Source: Glaciecola sp965658765
GTDB lineage: Bacteria; Pseudomonadota; Gammaproteobacteria; Enterobacterales; Alteromonadaceae
Reading direction: 5' to 3'
NCBI GenBank assembly: GCA_965658765.1
Contig: CBFHTO010000001.1
Coordinates: forward strand, 62,001-126,000
Length of the DNA: 64,000 nucleotides
The notes beneath the pieces are model-generated. The model made no database searches. It saw nothing but the letters and a program-made list of their open reading frames with translations, and was not told the DNA's origin. The translations under genes were made by a program, and so were the position numbers. Positions 26,164 to 35,341 of the stretch are shown here, in pieces; position 1 is the first letter of the stretch, and every line of letters starts with the position of its first letter.

Positions 26164-27998
26164 CTATAAATCTCACCACGGTTAGAGGAGTTTAGAACTA
26201 ATTGAGTAAAAGAATTAATACTTACGTAATGGGCGAAAAACTTATCTAAAACCATACCGAGCATAAAAATACTGTTGCCCTCATACGCCATTTCATCGAC
26301 GGTTATAGAGACCTCAACACCTCGACCAAAACAAATTGGGCCAGTAAAGGGCAGACGGCTTGTTATTTGCTTAATATTTACACCAATTATCCCATCAACT
26401 TGCTTCACTTGAGAATGGTCATTTTTATTCATTAACAAGGTTAACAGGGTCTTAATCGTGCTTAATGCACTTCCCTCATCTTCATCGCTGATCCCCAAGA
26501 AATTAATGGAAAGTTGGTTTATCAAATCCCATGCAACACTGCCTTGGCTAAGCGGGCCTGATGGCCTTGTCGGTTCACCAACACATCGAACCGATTCGCA
26601 AGGTGCACCGGTCTCTATCGTAAAATCTGTATTGCCTTTACCAAGCGGCATCATAAGAGGCAAGTCTCGATTACAGCACATGGTTGATACCGACACTTGC
26701 CGCAAATTATCAGAGTAGGGAGGATTTTTTGGATCAACCAGCGAAAGGAATACTTCAGTACCTATATAACTAGAGCGATGTCCAAATTTGCGTTCATTTA
26801 CACTCAGCGTTCTACTTTCTCTGGCATTGGTGAAATAACCAGAAACAGATTTACCACCGGATTTATCGCCTCCATATAATGGTGCGAAATTAGATATCGC
26901 ATCAACACCACTAGCAAACCCTTTTACTTCGGTAAGAGAGCATACCTCAAAGTCTAAAGGCCTTAGCTTGTCTGGTACCACATGAAAACGCTTACTAGTT
27001 CGATTGACGTTAATACGTTCTGCTTTTTTTGGAAACAGATTGATCGCTGGCGTACAGTGCAACGCAAAATTCTCTTGGCTAACCGCATTTTCTAATCGAG
27101 AATCATGATGGTCTAAGAGGAATATAAGTTGAACTTTGTTGTTATTGCATTGGCGCAAACTTGGCAGCAAGTTTTTTATTTCTAAAAACAAAAATCGGCG
27201 AACAAAAGCAAAATATTCGCGCAATAATCTAAAGCCATCGAACTGCCGGTTACAATACGGAAGTAAGTTTTCGTCTTTATCATATCCCAAAGGACAGAGC
27301 TCAGTTTTCGCTTGTTCGTATCGCCACAAATTATCGCCTGTTTTGAACGCAAGCCCCTTATAACCCTTATACAAAGCTTCAAACAAATAAAGCGGAAAAG
27401 ACTCACTACCCCTTATGTGTAAATTTAAGTCGTTTAATTGGATATTCGAAAAAGACAAGCTTGGTGCGGTCTCTAATGTAACTAAAATACCGGCTTTCGC
27501 CACTTTAGGTAAGCGCAACTTATCGATGTAAGACACAATATCTTGCGAATTTATATATTCGGCATGACTCAGTTTAATCGGCCATAAGGTAACTGGGTGA
27601 GACGTTCGGTATTCACAAGCAGTCTGTTCGCCTTTGCCAAGAAGGCTGTGTAGCGGCGTGTCTTTTTTAATCGTCACCCCTTCAAGTAAGCTACCTTCCT
27701 CGAAATCTGGATTAAACTGAGCAATTAACATCGACGGAAGAGGTTGTAAAAATGCAGGAAATAAGAGCTCGAGTAAATGTTGTGTGAATTCAGGATAAGC
27801 AGAGTCCAACTTGAGGTGCACTCTGGCAGACAAAAATGCAAAGCCCTCTAGTAATCTTTCTACATATGGATCAGAACAATCAAATCCATCAATGCCTAAC
27901 CTTCCCGCAATTTTGGGATACTCTTTGGCAAACTCAGCCCCAGATTCTCTGATAAACCGAAGTTCTTGATTGTAAAATTCTAAAAATTTAGCGTCCAT
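26127..27998 (-). CDS. tssF: T6SS baseplate protein TssF
   Basis: A 623-residue baseplate component (VasA/ImpG family). The N-terminus MDAKFLEFYNQELRFIRESG and the following EYPKIAGRLGIDGFDCSDPYVERLLEGFAFL are near-canonical, as is the YPEFTQHLLELLFP segment. Length is normal for the family (580-630). TssF forms the wedge with TssG, so the 37-base gene overlap with tssG makes sense. It starts four bases after tssE. Confidence 0.96.
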   Translation of the reverse strand: MDAKFLEFYNQELRFIRESGAEFAKEYPKIAGRLGIDGFDCSDPYVERLLEGFAFLSARVHLKLDSAYPEFTQHLLELLFPAFLQPLPSMLIAQFNPDFEEGSLLEGVTIKKDTPLHSLLGKGEQTACEYRTSHPVTLWPIKLSHAEYINSQDIVSYIDKLRLPKVAKAGILVTLETAPSLSFSNIQLNDLNLHIRGSESFPLYLFEALYKGYKGLAFKTGDNLWRYEQAKTELCPLGYDKDENLLPYCNRQFDGFRLLREYFAFVRRFLFLEIKNLLPSLRQCNNNKVQLIFLLDHHDSRLENAVSQENFALHCTPAINLFPKKAERINVNRTSKRFHVVPDKLRPLDFEVCSLTEVKGFASGVDAISNFAPLYGGDKSGGKSVSGYFTNARESRTLSVNERKFGHRSSYIGTEVFLSLVDPKNPPYSDNLRQVSVSTMCCNRDLPLMMPLGKGNTDFTIETGAPCESVRCVGEPTRPSGPLSQGSVAWDLINQLSINFLGISDEDEGSALSTIKTLLTLLMNKNDHSQVKQVDGIIGVNIKQITSRLPFTGPICFGRGVEVSITVDEMAYEGNSIFMLGMVLDKFFAHYVSINSFTQLVLNSSNRGEIYRWPIRIGLRNAI

Positions 27999-28002
27999 AC
28001 TG

Positions 28003-28503
28003 CTATTGCCACTGACTAATGGCTATATTGCCGTTTTCGATATCTACGTCTGTTTTTAAGAATAATTGCAAGGGCAAGGGCTGGGCCCATAGATCACCAC
28101 TTATCTCAAACGACAAGGTATTTTTATTCATTTCTTCGTTTGCGAGTGACACCTTTATTTTTAGAGAGCGGGGGATAATTCTAGGTTCATAAGCCTTAAT
28201 CGATTTTACTAATTCTCTCTCAATATTTTTAGCATTTAATGATTTAGCCGTCATACCCGATAAGTCCAAAATCCCATAGTTTAGACTCGAACTTTTTACG
28301 TACTCATAATCATCAAAATCAATATTCGCAGAAGCTGACACGGTGTTAAGAAGCCATGCTAAGTCTCGCTGTACCAATTTCTTTAATCTTGAAACGGAAA
28401 TAACACGCTTTTCGCGCGATTCACTGGTTTTTTCAGGCTCATCGTCAGTAAGCCTGTCTAACAACGAAAGCTGTAACCGCTCTTTTTGGGAAAGCTCAGG
28501 CAT
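28003..28503 (-). CDS. tssE: T6SS gp25-like baseplate protein TssE
   Basis: A 166-residue protein homologous to phage T4 gp25, linking the wedge to the first sheath ring. It has the SLLDRLTDDEPE N-terminus, a VQRDLAWLLNT helix, the LNYGILDLSGM motif and the conserved ending YEPRIIPRSLKIKV. Length is typical. It lies five bases after tagJ and four before tssF in the minus-strand operon. Confidence 0.94.
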   Translation of the reverse strand: MPELSQKERLQLSLLDRLTDDEPEKTSESREKRVISVSRLKKLVQRDLAWLLNTVSASANIDFDDYEYVKSSSLNYGILDLSGMTAKSLNAKNIERELVKSIKAYEPRIIPRSLKIKVSLANEEMNKNTLSFEISGDLWAQPLPLQLFLKTDVDIENGNIAISQWQ

Positions 28504-28508
28504 AAGGG

Positions 28509-29291
28509 CTAGTCAAAACTAATTTTTGTAATATTTAACAATGGCGTTTCAGAAGTGTCGGTCATTAAAATTCTTTGCCCACTACCAACATAAAAGTGCT
28601 CAGTCGGCTCGCTCCACTCACAGGTTCTAGACAGCAGTTCAGCATCGCTTTGCTCAGCGCTTGCAGGGTAACGTACTGGAACAAATACGATTAATTCACC
28701 GTTGTTTTGAAGTTTTAAATTAGCTGGTCTCCAGACTAAATCTCTTAGGTCTTCCACCGGCTCGAAGTGAAGCTCTTTGATATATTCGAATGGAAGCCAA
28801 TAATAACCGCCGTTCAGCATGACTTCGATTGTTGGGCCAAAACGCACATCGGCATCGCTAAGCCATTCGAAGGCTTCACCGTCTATATTGCCACCTACAG
28901 CTTTTGCAAGCTCAGCACCCTGCTCAATAAGTGTTTTAGCTTCTTTATATTTACCCGCAGTGCTGTGTTCAAATGCCTGCGCATAATAGGCAAGCCAATC
29001 TAGAGGTTCGCCAAAGCAACTGGGCTCTTTATCTCCAGCTAATACTAATTCTCGTTTCTTTTCACAACTTATAAGTTGTGTATATGTGTTGACCAAGGCT
29101 AAGTTGGAGTCTGACAGTCCTTTTAAGACTTCAAGTTGACTAGAGGCGCGTTTCCAATCTCGTTCAATACAAGCCAACTGAAACAGAAAAACACGTAAAT
29201 CACTATTCGAAGGATCTTGTTTTACTTCAGTAAATAGTTGCTTTTTACATTCCGCAATACTTCCGTTTTTGAGTAGTTCAGCTGAGTTCAT
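28509..29291 (-). CDS. tagJ: T6SS accessory protein TagJ (ImpE/SciE family)
   Basis: A 260-residue cytoplasmic accessory protein of the ImpE family. The N-terminal TPR-like part (LLKNGSIAECKKQLF, LRVFLFQLACIERDWKRA) and the C-terminal domain with WLPFEYIKELHFEPVEDLRDLVWRPA are diagnostic. In systems where it was studied TagJ binds TssB and adjusts ClpV recruitment. It is the first gene after the strong terminator that follows hcp, so its level should be lower than that of Hcp. AAAGG lies five bases before the ATG. Confidence 0.93.
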   Translation of the reverse strand: MNSAELLKNGSIAECKKQLFTEVKQDPSNSDLRVFLFQLACIERDWKRASSQLEVLKGLSDSNLALVNTYTQLISCEKKRELVLAGDKEPSCFGEPLDWLAYYAQAFEHSTAGKYKEAKTLIEQGAELAKAVGGNIDGEAFEWLSDADVRFGPTIEVMLNGGYYWLPFEYIKELHFEPVEDLRDLVWRPANLKLQNNGELIVFVPVRYPASAEQSDAELLSRTCEWSEPTEHFYVGSGQRILMTDTSETPLLNITKISFD

Positions 29292-29321
29292 GGTAGCCTT
29301 TAGTCAGATTAGTGAATGTGA

Positions 29322-29354
29322 GAAAAAAGGAAGGCCATTTTTTAAATGGCCTTC
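29322..29354 (-). terminator. Intrinsic terminator after hcp
   Basis: On the minus strand a perfect 11-base stem (GAAGGCCATTT / AAATGGCCTTC, 29330-29354) with a 3-base loop is followed by C and six T. It lies 23 bases after the hcp stop and 30 bases before tagJ. It is a textbook Rho-independent terminator inside the T6SS operon. Confidence 0.9.
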
Positions 29355-29377
29355 ATGCTTACAAAGATATCGCCTAA

Positions 29378-29863
29378 TTAAGCAACAGCCTCGTTTCCAG
29401 CGATGTCCCAACCAAATGCGATTGGAGCTTCGCCAGTACCATCTTTCGCTTGAGGTACGTACTGTGTCTTAACAACAGAGAAGTTCAAAGAAACATTCTC
29501 AGTCAATCGATCTTCACCGCCAGAGCCACCTGTTGAAACAGACGTTACAATAATATCTTCCATATCAATGATGATATATTCTAAAGGTGTGCCACCCGCT
29601 TTACGCACTGTTAATCTTGCTTTCTTAATGTGTTTACCAGTTGAAACATATTCCATTAAAGTCATCGAAGATTTGTCGACCCATTTGGTAACACTAAGGT
29701 CTTGGAATGCAGCTTTGCCTGCACCGCCACCGCCACCCATGTGAGTCGTTCCGCTTTGACTCAAACCCCAACTCCATGCAAGCACGTCAATTTCTTTTCC
29801 GTGCTTTTTATCTTGTGCTTCACCATCTATACCGTCTAGCTTTAAAAACATATCAACAGCCAT
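29378..29863 (-). CDS. hcp: T6SS tube protein Hcp (TssD)
   Basis: A 161-residue Hcp that stacks as hexamers to form the expelled inner tube. It begins MAVDMFLKLDGIDGE and contains the LAWSWGLSQSGT core, the Gly-rich GGGGGAGKA loop, and DLSVTKWVDKSS. The C-terminal segment with VSLNFSVVKTQYVPQ and GWDIAGNEAVA is typical of plain (not evolved) Hcp. A GAGGAG before the ATG is the strongest ribosome site of the operon, and the gene is followed at once by a perfect terminator. Both features suit the high Hcp demand. Confidence 0.97.
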   Translation of the reverse strand: MAVDMFLKLDGIDGEAQDKKHGKEIDVLAWSWGLSQSGTTHMGGGGGAGKAAFQDLSVTKWVDKSSMTLMEYVSTGKHIKKARLTVRKAGGTPLEYIIIDMEDIIVTSVSTGGSGGEDRLTENVSLNFSVVKTQYVPQAKDGTGEAPIAFGWDIAGNEAVA

Positions 29864-29897
29864 GATTGTTCTCCTCGTTTAAATTTAAAATTAATAT

Positions 29898-31388
29898 CTA
29901 TTGTTTTTCAGAAGGTAACTTCGATACCAAGCGTAACGAAGCTGTCAAGCCTTCTAGTTGATAATGAGGCCGCAAGAAAAACTTAGCACTGTAATAACCA
30001 GGGCTTCCCTCGACTTCGTCTACGACTACTTCAGCACCAGCAAGTGGTTTACTTGCCTTGGTTGCTTCAGAAGATGTGTTTGGAGCTCCATCAACATAAT
30101 TGTTAATCCAGCTCTGTAACCACTTTTGCATATCATCACGTTCTTTAAAGGAACCTACTTTGTCTCTCACGATGCACTTCAAGTAATGTGCAAATCGGCA
30201 TGTTGCAAATAAATATGGCAAACGCGCTGCAAGTGCTGCATTGGCGGTCGCATCAGGATCTTCGTATTGAGCAGGGCTTTGCAAAGTTTGAGCACCGATA
30301 AAGGCAGCCATATCACTATTCTTGCGATGAATTAACGGCATCAAACCGCAAGCAGCAAGCTCTGCTTCACGTCGGTCACTGATTGCGACTTCCGTTGGGC
30401 ATTTCATATCTACGCCACCGTCATCACTAGGGAAGGTATGAACGGGTAAGCCTTCTACCGCACCGCCTGACTCTATGCCACGGATCCTCGAACACCATCC
30501 ATACTCTTTAAATGAACGGTTTATGTTGACTGCCATCGAGTATGCTGCATTTGTCCAAGTGTATTTTGAAGAATCAGAACCGCTTACGTCTTCTTCAAAA
30601 TCAAATCCTTCTACAGGGTCTGAATCATTACCATAAGGTAAGCGTGACAACACTCTTGGCATGGTCAGCGCAACGTATTTAGAATCTTCGGTTTCACGCA
30701 ACGATCGGAATGAAGCATAATCAGGTGTAGAGAAGGTTTTCGTCAGATCGCGAGGATTTGACAATTCTGCCCAACTGTCCATTTGCATCATGCCAGGGCC
30801 AGCTGCACTAATGAAGGGCGAATGAGAGGCGGCACATATTTTTGACATGTTGCTTAAAAGCGCAACATCTGCTGGGCTGTTGTCGAAATAGTAATCGCCA
30901 ACAATGGCACCGAAAGGTTCGCCACCAAACTGTCCATATTCTTCTTCGTAGAACTTCTTGAATATTGGACTCTGATCCCAAGCCGTACCAGCAAATTTCT
31001 TAAGATTTTTGCCTAGCTCTTTCTTGGAAATATTAAATACGCGTACTTTCAAGTATTCATCTGTCTCAGTATTATTCACTAGGTAATGCAAACCACGCCA
31101 TGTTCCTTCAAGCGTTTGAAACTCTTCGTTGTGAAGAATCAAATTCACTTGGTCACTGAGTTTTTTGTCTATTTCGGCAATGATTGCTTCTATACTATGA
31201 ACAGTGTCGTCTGAGATTTTATTCACATCTTCTAATGCAAAACCCGCAAGCGTGTTGACCGCTTTTTCAACTTCGTCTTTTGCATGATCGGATTTTGGTT
31301 TAAATTCTTTTTGAAGTAAGGACGCAAAACTGTCGCCATCTAGCGTTTCCGTTGCGCCTTCTACCGCATTAGCTTCTTGTTCGGCCAT
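29898..31388 (-). CDS. tssC: T6SS contractile sheath large subunit TssC (VipB)
   Basis: A 496-residue sheath protein. Diagnostic parts are EEFQTLEGTWRGLHYLVNNTETDEYLKVRV (split here as FQTLEGTWRGLHYLV), the PFGAIVGDYYFDNSPADV segment and the VLSRLPYGNDSDPVEGFDF motif. The C-terminus FFLRPHYQLEGLTASLRLVS forms the sheath handshake. Length is standard for the family (490-500). It starts three bases after tssB, indicating equal production of the two sheath subunits. Confidence 0.97.
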   Translation of the reverse strand: MAEQEANAVEGATETLDGDSFASLLQKEFKPKSDHAKDEVEKAVNTLAGFALEDVNKISDDTVHSIEAIIAEIDKKLSDQVNLILHNEEFQTLEGTWRGLHYLVNNTETDEYLKVRVFNISKKELGKNLKKFAGTAWDQSPIFKKFYEEEYGQFGGEPFGAIVGDYYFDNSPADVALLSNMSKICAASHSPFISAAGPGMMQMDSWAELSNPRDLTKTFSTPDYASFRSLRETEDSKYVALTMPRVLSRLPYGNDSDPVEGFDFEEDVSGSDSSKYTWTNAAYSMAVNINRSFKEYGWCSRIRGIESGGAVEGLPVHTFPSDDGGVDMKCPTEVAISDRREAELAACGLMPLIHRKNSDMAAFIGAQTLQSPAQYEDPDATANAALAARLPYLFATCRFAHYLKCIVRDKVGSFKERDDMQKWLQSWINNYVDGAPNTSSEATKASKPLAGAEVVVDEVEGSPGYYSAKFFLRPHYQLEGLTASLRLVSKLPSEKQ

Positions 31389-31391
31389 TTC

Positions 31392-31898
31392 TTATTCCTC
31401 TCCACTTTCTTCTGGTTTTGGCGCAGCACTTAGCGTTTCTAATAGCGCCGGATCTGCCAATACTTTAGCAATAAGTTGTTCAGCGCCCTCTTTCCCGTCC
31501 ATATAAGTAATCAAATTAGAGAGTTGAGTACGCGCTTCTAGTAGTTGTTTTAAGCCATCGGTCTTGCGAGCAATTGCCTCTGGTGAAAAATCATCCATGC
31601 TTTCGAATGTCATCTCCACAGGTAAGTTACCTTCGCCAGTCAGTGTATTCGGCACACTAAATTGCACTCTAGGTTTTGCTGCTTTGAGTCTGTCATCGAA
31701 ATTATCAACATCAATTTCAAGGATTTTACGTTCAGAAATAGGCGCTAGAGGTTCAGCGGGATTGCCACTCAAATCAGCCATCACACCCATTACAAAGGGG
31801 ATCTGGACTTTTTTCTCTGCACCATATAATTCAACGTCGTAGTCGATTTGTACCCTTGGGGCTCGGTTTCTTCCGATAAATTTTTGACCACTAGCCAC
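31392..31898 (-). CDS. tssB: T6SS contractile sheath small subunit TssB (VipA)
   Basis: A 168-residue sheath subunit. It starts with SGQKFIGRNRAPRVQIDYDVE, then the conserved PFVMGVMADLSG motif, KILEIDVDNFDDRL and the MTFESMDDFSPEAIA segment. The initiation codon is GTG, seven bases after AGGAG. It leads the tight tssB-tssC pair, 63 bases after tssA. Together with TssC it forms the helical sheath that contracts to fire the Hcp/VgrG arrow. Confidence 0.96.
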   Translation of the reverse strand: MASGQKFIGRNRAPRVQIDYDVELYGAEKKVQIPFVMGVMADLSGNPAEPLAPISERKILEIDVDNFDDRLKAAKPRVQFSVPNTLTGEGNLPVEMTFESMDDFSPEAIARKTDGLKQLLEARTQLSNLITYMDGKEGAEQLIAKVLADPALLETLSAAPKPEESGEE

Positions 31899-31961
31899 TT
31901 GTTCTCTCCTATTTTTTAATTTCTATTTTTATATCTGAAAAACACCGTGCTTCCCGTATTA

Positions 31962-33041
31962 TTACCACGAGTCGTCGGTCGTACTGCTATCATCAGAATC
32001 TTCTTTTTCTATCCCACCTAACTGATGCAGGGTACTTAACGCTTCAGGATAAATATCCTGCATTATTTCTAAAAAGTCTAAATGTATGAGTTTATTAGCC
32101 CTGTTGATCAATATAGGAATCGGGCTTGAGGGTTCGTGAGCTGCATAATAATCAAGGATCAGGGCAAAGCATTTTTCTACGTCTTTACGACTCGATACTT
32201 GCCCAGAAGGCGAGAATGCCGCCGCACTGTTATTTTGGCTTGCAGATGCGGTACCAGACGAGCTTGTATCAGTTTCACCGTTTTGTCCACTAGTCTCATC
32301 TTCTGTTTGAAGCGCCTCTGTTTTCACATTAGCGTGCTTTTCTAATGCAAAAGTCAATTGGGATAATACATCCAATGTAGGTGAAAAATCGACGTTATAG
32401 GTATTACCTGCTTTCTCGATGAAGGTTTGATTGATTGAATTTAGGTGTGTTGAACATTGGGTAACCGCCTCAAACAACGCAATATTTTCTGAAGGATCAA
32501 TTTCGCTAAAAATACCCTTTATCTGTGACAGACTCATAGGGGCATTATCATCCCCAGAAACGGCCTTGTCGATTGCATCGAGTGTAACATTCCCAAAGCC
32601 CTTAACCGACGCAAGAGGTGCATTCTTCAGAGTATTTACAACGAAAGTATCTTTTAAATGTCCAAGGGCGGAAACCCGCTCCATCGGATCGCCTTCATCT
32701 TCATCTAACGGAGGGTAAATGCCTTCCCACTGCTCTTCGATTAACGATGCAAGACCTCGTAAACACGATTCGAACTTAGCAATACTTTCAGTATTTAATA
32801 CTGATTGAGCCAATATACCAATGAGCTTTAGATCTTTTGTTTTTTCAAGGTATTCGGTCGCAGCTTTTTTGACTACCCGCCAATCGGGTGGCTCAGCAGG
32901 TAGCGTTGTTTGACCGTCGAAGCGTTCAGGCGTACCTTCCGCTTCAAAGAAAAAATTTTGAAAGCCAGCGTCGTCTTCTAGGTTTTCACCGCAGAAGCTT
33001 GTTTCACTTATGGCAGTATTTAGCGCCTGCTCATAATCCAT
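31962..33041 (-). CDS. tssA: T6SS assembly protein TssA
   Basis: A 359-residue TssA (ImpA N-terminal family), first gene of the sheath/baseplate operon. The ImpA-N domain is visible at about 80-190 with PDWRVVKKAATEYLEKTKDLKL and the LEEQWEGIYPPLDEDEGDPMER motif. A Ser/Thr/Gln-rich linker (about 260-295) precedes the C-terminal RKDVEKCFALILDYYAAHEPSSPIPILINRA segment typical of TssA. I start at the ATG at 33041, preceded by AAGG; the ATG at 33086 adds 15 residues and has no ribosome site. TssA caps the growing sheath and primes polymerisation. Confidence 0.94.
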   Translation of the reverse strand: MDYEQALNTAISETSFCGENLEDDAGFQNFFFEAEGTPERFDGQTTLPAEPPDWRVVKKAATEYLEKTKDLKLIGILAQSVLNTESIAKFESCLRGLASLIEEQWEGIYPPLDEDEGDPMERVSALGHLKDTFVVNTLKNAPLASVKGFGNVTLDAIDKAVSGDDNAPMSLSQIKGIFSEIDPSENIALFEAVTQCSTHLNSINQTFIEKAGNTYNVDFSPTLDVLSQLTFALEKHANVKTEALQTEDETSGQNGETDTSSSGTASASQNNSAAAFSPSGQVSSRKDVEKCFALILDYYAAHEPSSPIPILINRANKLIHLDFLEIMQDIYPEALSTLHQLGGIEKEDSDDSSTTDDSW

Positions 33042-33367
33042 TATGACTACCTTAATTCGGTTGCCCGAGGTGAAATTATTTAACATTTAGTTGATTTAAG
33101 TTAATACAAAAAAACCATAAAGAAAAGACGTATTGACGGATTTTTGCTCATTTTTTTCTAACTAGGGATTTCATTGCAGTAAATTTTGCTTATACTAGGT
33201 GATTCAGACTAGTGATTTTACTGGGCATCAGTGACAGGTTTTCGTGAAGTTTTTGGCTATCTTCAAACAAGGTCGCTGATTTAAAATTGCACGGTCATTA
33301 TGTGTTAATTATGTTAATTTTGTTAACTTTTCATCTCAACAGTGATCGACCGAATAGGAACTAACTT
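33042..33367. promoter_or_regulatory. Divergent T6SS control region between tssA and vgrG
   Basis: This 326-bp AT-rich spacer must drive both arms of the T6SS. It contains a TATACT (33191-33196) without a well-placed -35 box, several T-runs, and three 9-bp direct repeats at 33301-33327. I looked for GG-N10-GC sigma-54 sites on both strands and saw none that fit. Confidence 0.5.
33301..33327 (+). repeat. Three 9-bp tandem repeats upstream of vgrG
   Basis: Units TGTGTTAAT, TATGTTAAT and TTTGTTAAC run head to tail, sharing TGTTAA, with a period of nine bases. They lie 41-67 bases upstream of the vgrG start, where an activator or repressor could bind. The period is close to one helical turn. Confidence 0.5.
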
Positions 33368-35311
33368 ATGCCAGGAGACAATCGTATTCTCTCCATATCG
33401 ACTCCATTGGGCGAAGATACCGTATTGCTTCACAAAGCAAAATACAGAGAGTCATTAGGTAATCCCTTTCGCATCGATTTAGAGTTAGTAAGCGATGACG
33501 AAAACATTTCACTAGACGATATTTTAGGTCAAAACGTCACTATTGAAATGGAAACCAGTGATGGTAGCCGATTTTTTAACGGCATCGTTACAGAATTCTA
33601 TCAGTCCGACAACCAAAGCATGACTGCACGCTACGGCGCTGTCGTAAGGCCCTGGTTTTGGTTACTTTCGCTGTCCGAAAATTGCCGAATTTTTCAAGAA
33701 AAAAGCTATCCGGACATCATTAAAGAAGTGTTTGATGAACTGGGCTTTTCAGATTTTGAAGACAAACTCACCAGCTCATACTCGCCACAAGATTATGTCG
33801 TACAATTCAATGAAAGTGATCTGAATTTCGTCACTCGCATCATGCAACAAGAAGGCATCTTTTTTTATTTTAAACACATAGACGGTAAACACACTTTAGT
33901 GATGCTAGACGACAATTCGTCATCGGTAGACGAAGGTGAGGTTGCGTATTTTGAGTTGGAAGAAGAAAGTAAACATCAAGGCGTAGACGGTATTACTGAA
34001 TGGAGAAACCAGCGCCAAGTGCGAAGCGGAGGGATAAGCTTAAAAGCGTTTGATTTTGAACTCCCATCTAAAGATTTGTCTGCTGTCACCTCCGATCCTC
34101 AAACTTCATCATTGTCTTCTTTTCAAAAGTATCGCTACCCTGGTAAATACACCGAGCGCGCAGACGGCGAACAATATACAAAAATGTTAATGCAGCAAGA
34201 GAATGCCCGGTACACCAAAAAGTACATGAAGGGAAATTTACGCAGTTTATATGCCGGCGCACAGTTTAACTTAGTTGACTACCCCCGCGAGGATCAAAAT
34301 ACTCAGTACCTAATCACAGATTATGAGTGCATCATGCGCGGAGACAGTTATATGGCAGAAGCGCAGGACTCAAATAAGACTTTTTTTGAGTTTTCAGCGT
34401 CTATGCTTCCGTCAAAAGTTCCCTTTCGCCCAGAGCTAAAAGCCTCTAAATCCAAAATGACGGGGCCTCAAACAGCAACAGTTGTTGGCAAAAAAGGCGA
34501 AGAAATATGGACTGATAAGTACGGGAGAATAAAAGTACAATTTCACTGGGATCGCGTCGGTAAATCCGATGAACAAAGCTCTTGTTGGATTCGAGTTTCA
34601 CAGACGCTGGCCGGAAAAAACTGGGGAAGTATGTATATTCCGAGAATCGGTCAAGAAGTATTGGTCGATTTTTTAAACGGAGATGCAGATAAACCAATCG
34701 TCATCGGCTGTATTTATAACGGTAATACTATGCCACCTTATCCATTACCCGAAAATGCAACGATCACAGGCTACAAATCCCGTTCAAGCAAAGGTGGGGG
34801 CGGCTTTAATGAAATTCGCTTCGAAGACAAAAAAGATGAAGAACAAATATATATTCATGGGCAACGAAACCAAGACATGTTAATCAACAATGATTATTTC
34901 AAAACGATTGGTAATGATCAGCATGTGGCGATAAAAAACGATAAATTTGAAGTTGTTGAAAATGACCGTGAAGAAGAAGTTAAAAACGATCATAAAGAAA
35001 AGATAGGAAACGATCGCAGCTTAACCGTAGACGGTAAGGAATCCATTAAAATTGAGGGAACACGCTCGCTAACCGTGAGCGATGACGTAAGCGAAACTTT
35101 TAAAGGTAAATACTCTCAGAAAGTCACAGACAAAACCTTTATGAAAGCAGAAAACATTTGTTTACAAGCCGACTCTAACATTACTCTCAAAGTAGGTGGC
35201 TCATCGATTGCGATTGAAAAAGGCGGCATAACGATTAAAACCTCGGGCAAGATGGACATCCAAGCTGGCGCAATAATGACCTTGAAAGGCGCTATGGTGA
35301 AAATAAATTAA
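33368..35311 (+). CDS. vgrG: T6SS spike protein VgrG (TssI)
   Basis: A 647-residue VgrG, first gene of the plus-strand arm. The gp27-like part (about 1-370) has LGNPFRIDLELVSDDE, DFVTRIMQQEGIFFYF-type sequence and HTLVMLDD. The gp5-OB region has IWTDKYGRIKVQFHWDRVG and CWIRVSQTLAGKNWGSMYIPRIGQEVLVDFLNGDADKP (near-canonical). Then comes a beta-helix with repeated Asn-Asp units (IGNDQHVAIKND, VENDREEEVKND). It ends shortly after the beta-helix (GAMVKIN), so no enzymatic domain is fused. The cargo must therefore be carried by separate proteins, such as those that follow. Confidence 0.96.
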   Translation: MPGDNRILSISTPLGEDTVLLHKAKYRESLGNPFRIDLELVSDDENISLDDILGQNVTIEMETSDGSRFFNGIVTEFYQSDNQSMTARYGAVVRPWFWLLSLSENCRIFQEKSYPDIIKEVFDELGFSDFEDKLTSSYSPQDYVVQFNESDLNFVTRIMQQEGIFFYFKHIDGKHTLVMLDDNSSSVDEGEVAYFELEEESKHQGVDGITEWRNQRQVRSGGISLKAFDFELPSKDLSAVTSDPQTSSLSSFQKYRYPGKYTERADGEQYTKMLMQQENARYTKKYMKGNLRSLYAGAQFNLVDYPREDQNTQYLITDYECIMRGDSYMAEAQDSNKTFFEFSASMLPSKVPFRPELKASKSKMTGPQTATVVGKKGEEIWTDKYGRIKVQFHWDRVGKSDEQSSCWIRVSQTLAGKNWGSMYIPRIGQEVLVDFLNGDADKPIVIGCIYNGNTMPPYPLPENATITGYKSRSSKGGGGFNEIRFEDKKDEEQIYIHGQRNQDMLINNDYFKTIGNDQHVAIKNDKFEVVENDREEEVKNDHKEKIGNDRSLTVDGKESIKIEGTRSLTVSDDVSETFKGKYSQKVTDKTFMKAENICLQADSNITLKVGGSSIAIEKGGITIKTSGKMDIQAGAIMTLKGAMVKIN

Positions 35312-35341
35312 TCATACAAGCAAAAGGCTTAGGAACACGCA

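Noticed and set aside
33042..33086. N-terminal extension of TssA to the ATG at 33086
   Set aside because: No ribosome site there, while AAGG precedes the ATG at 33041 and family members start at the shorter position.
33042..33367. Sigma-54 promoter for the T6SS
   Set aside because: Some Vibrio T6SS clusters use sigma-54, but no GG-N10-GC element with proper context was found on either strand by eye.
33368..35311. VgrG as an evolved VgrG with its own toxin domain
   Set aside because: The protein ends right after the beta-helix region, so nothing is left for an effector domain.
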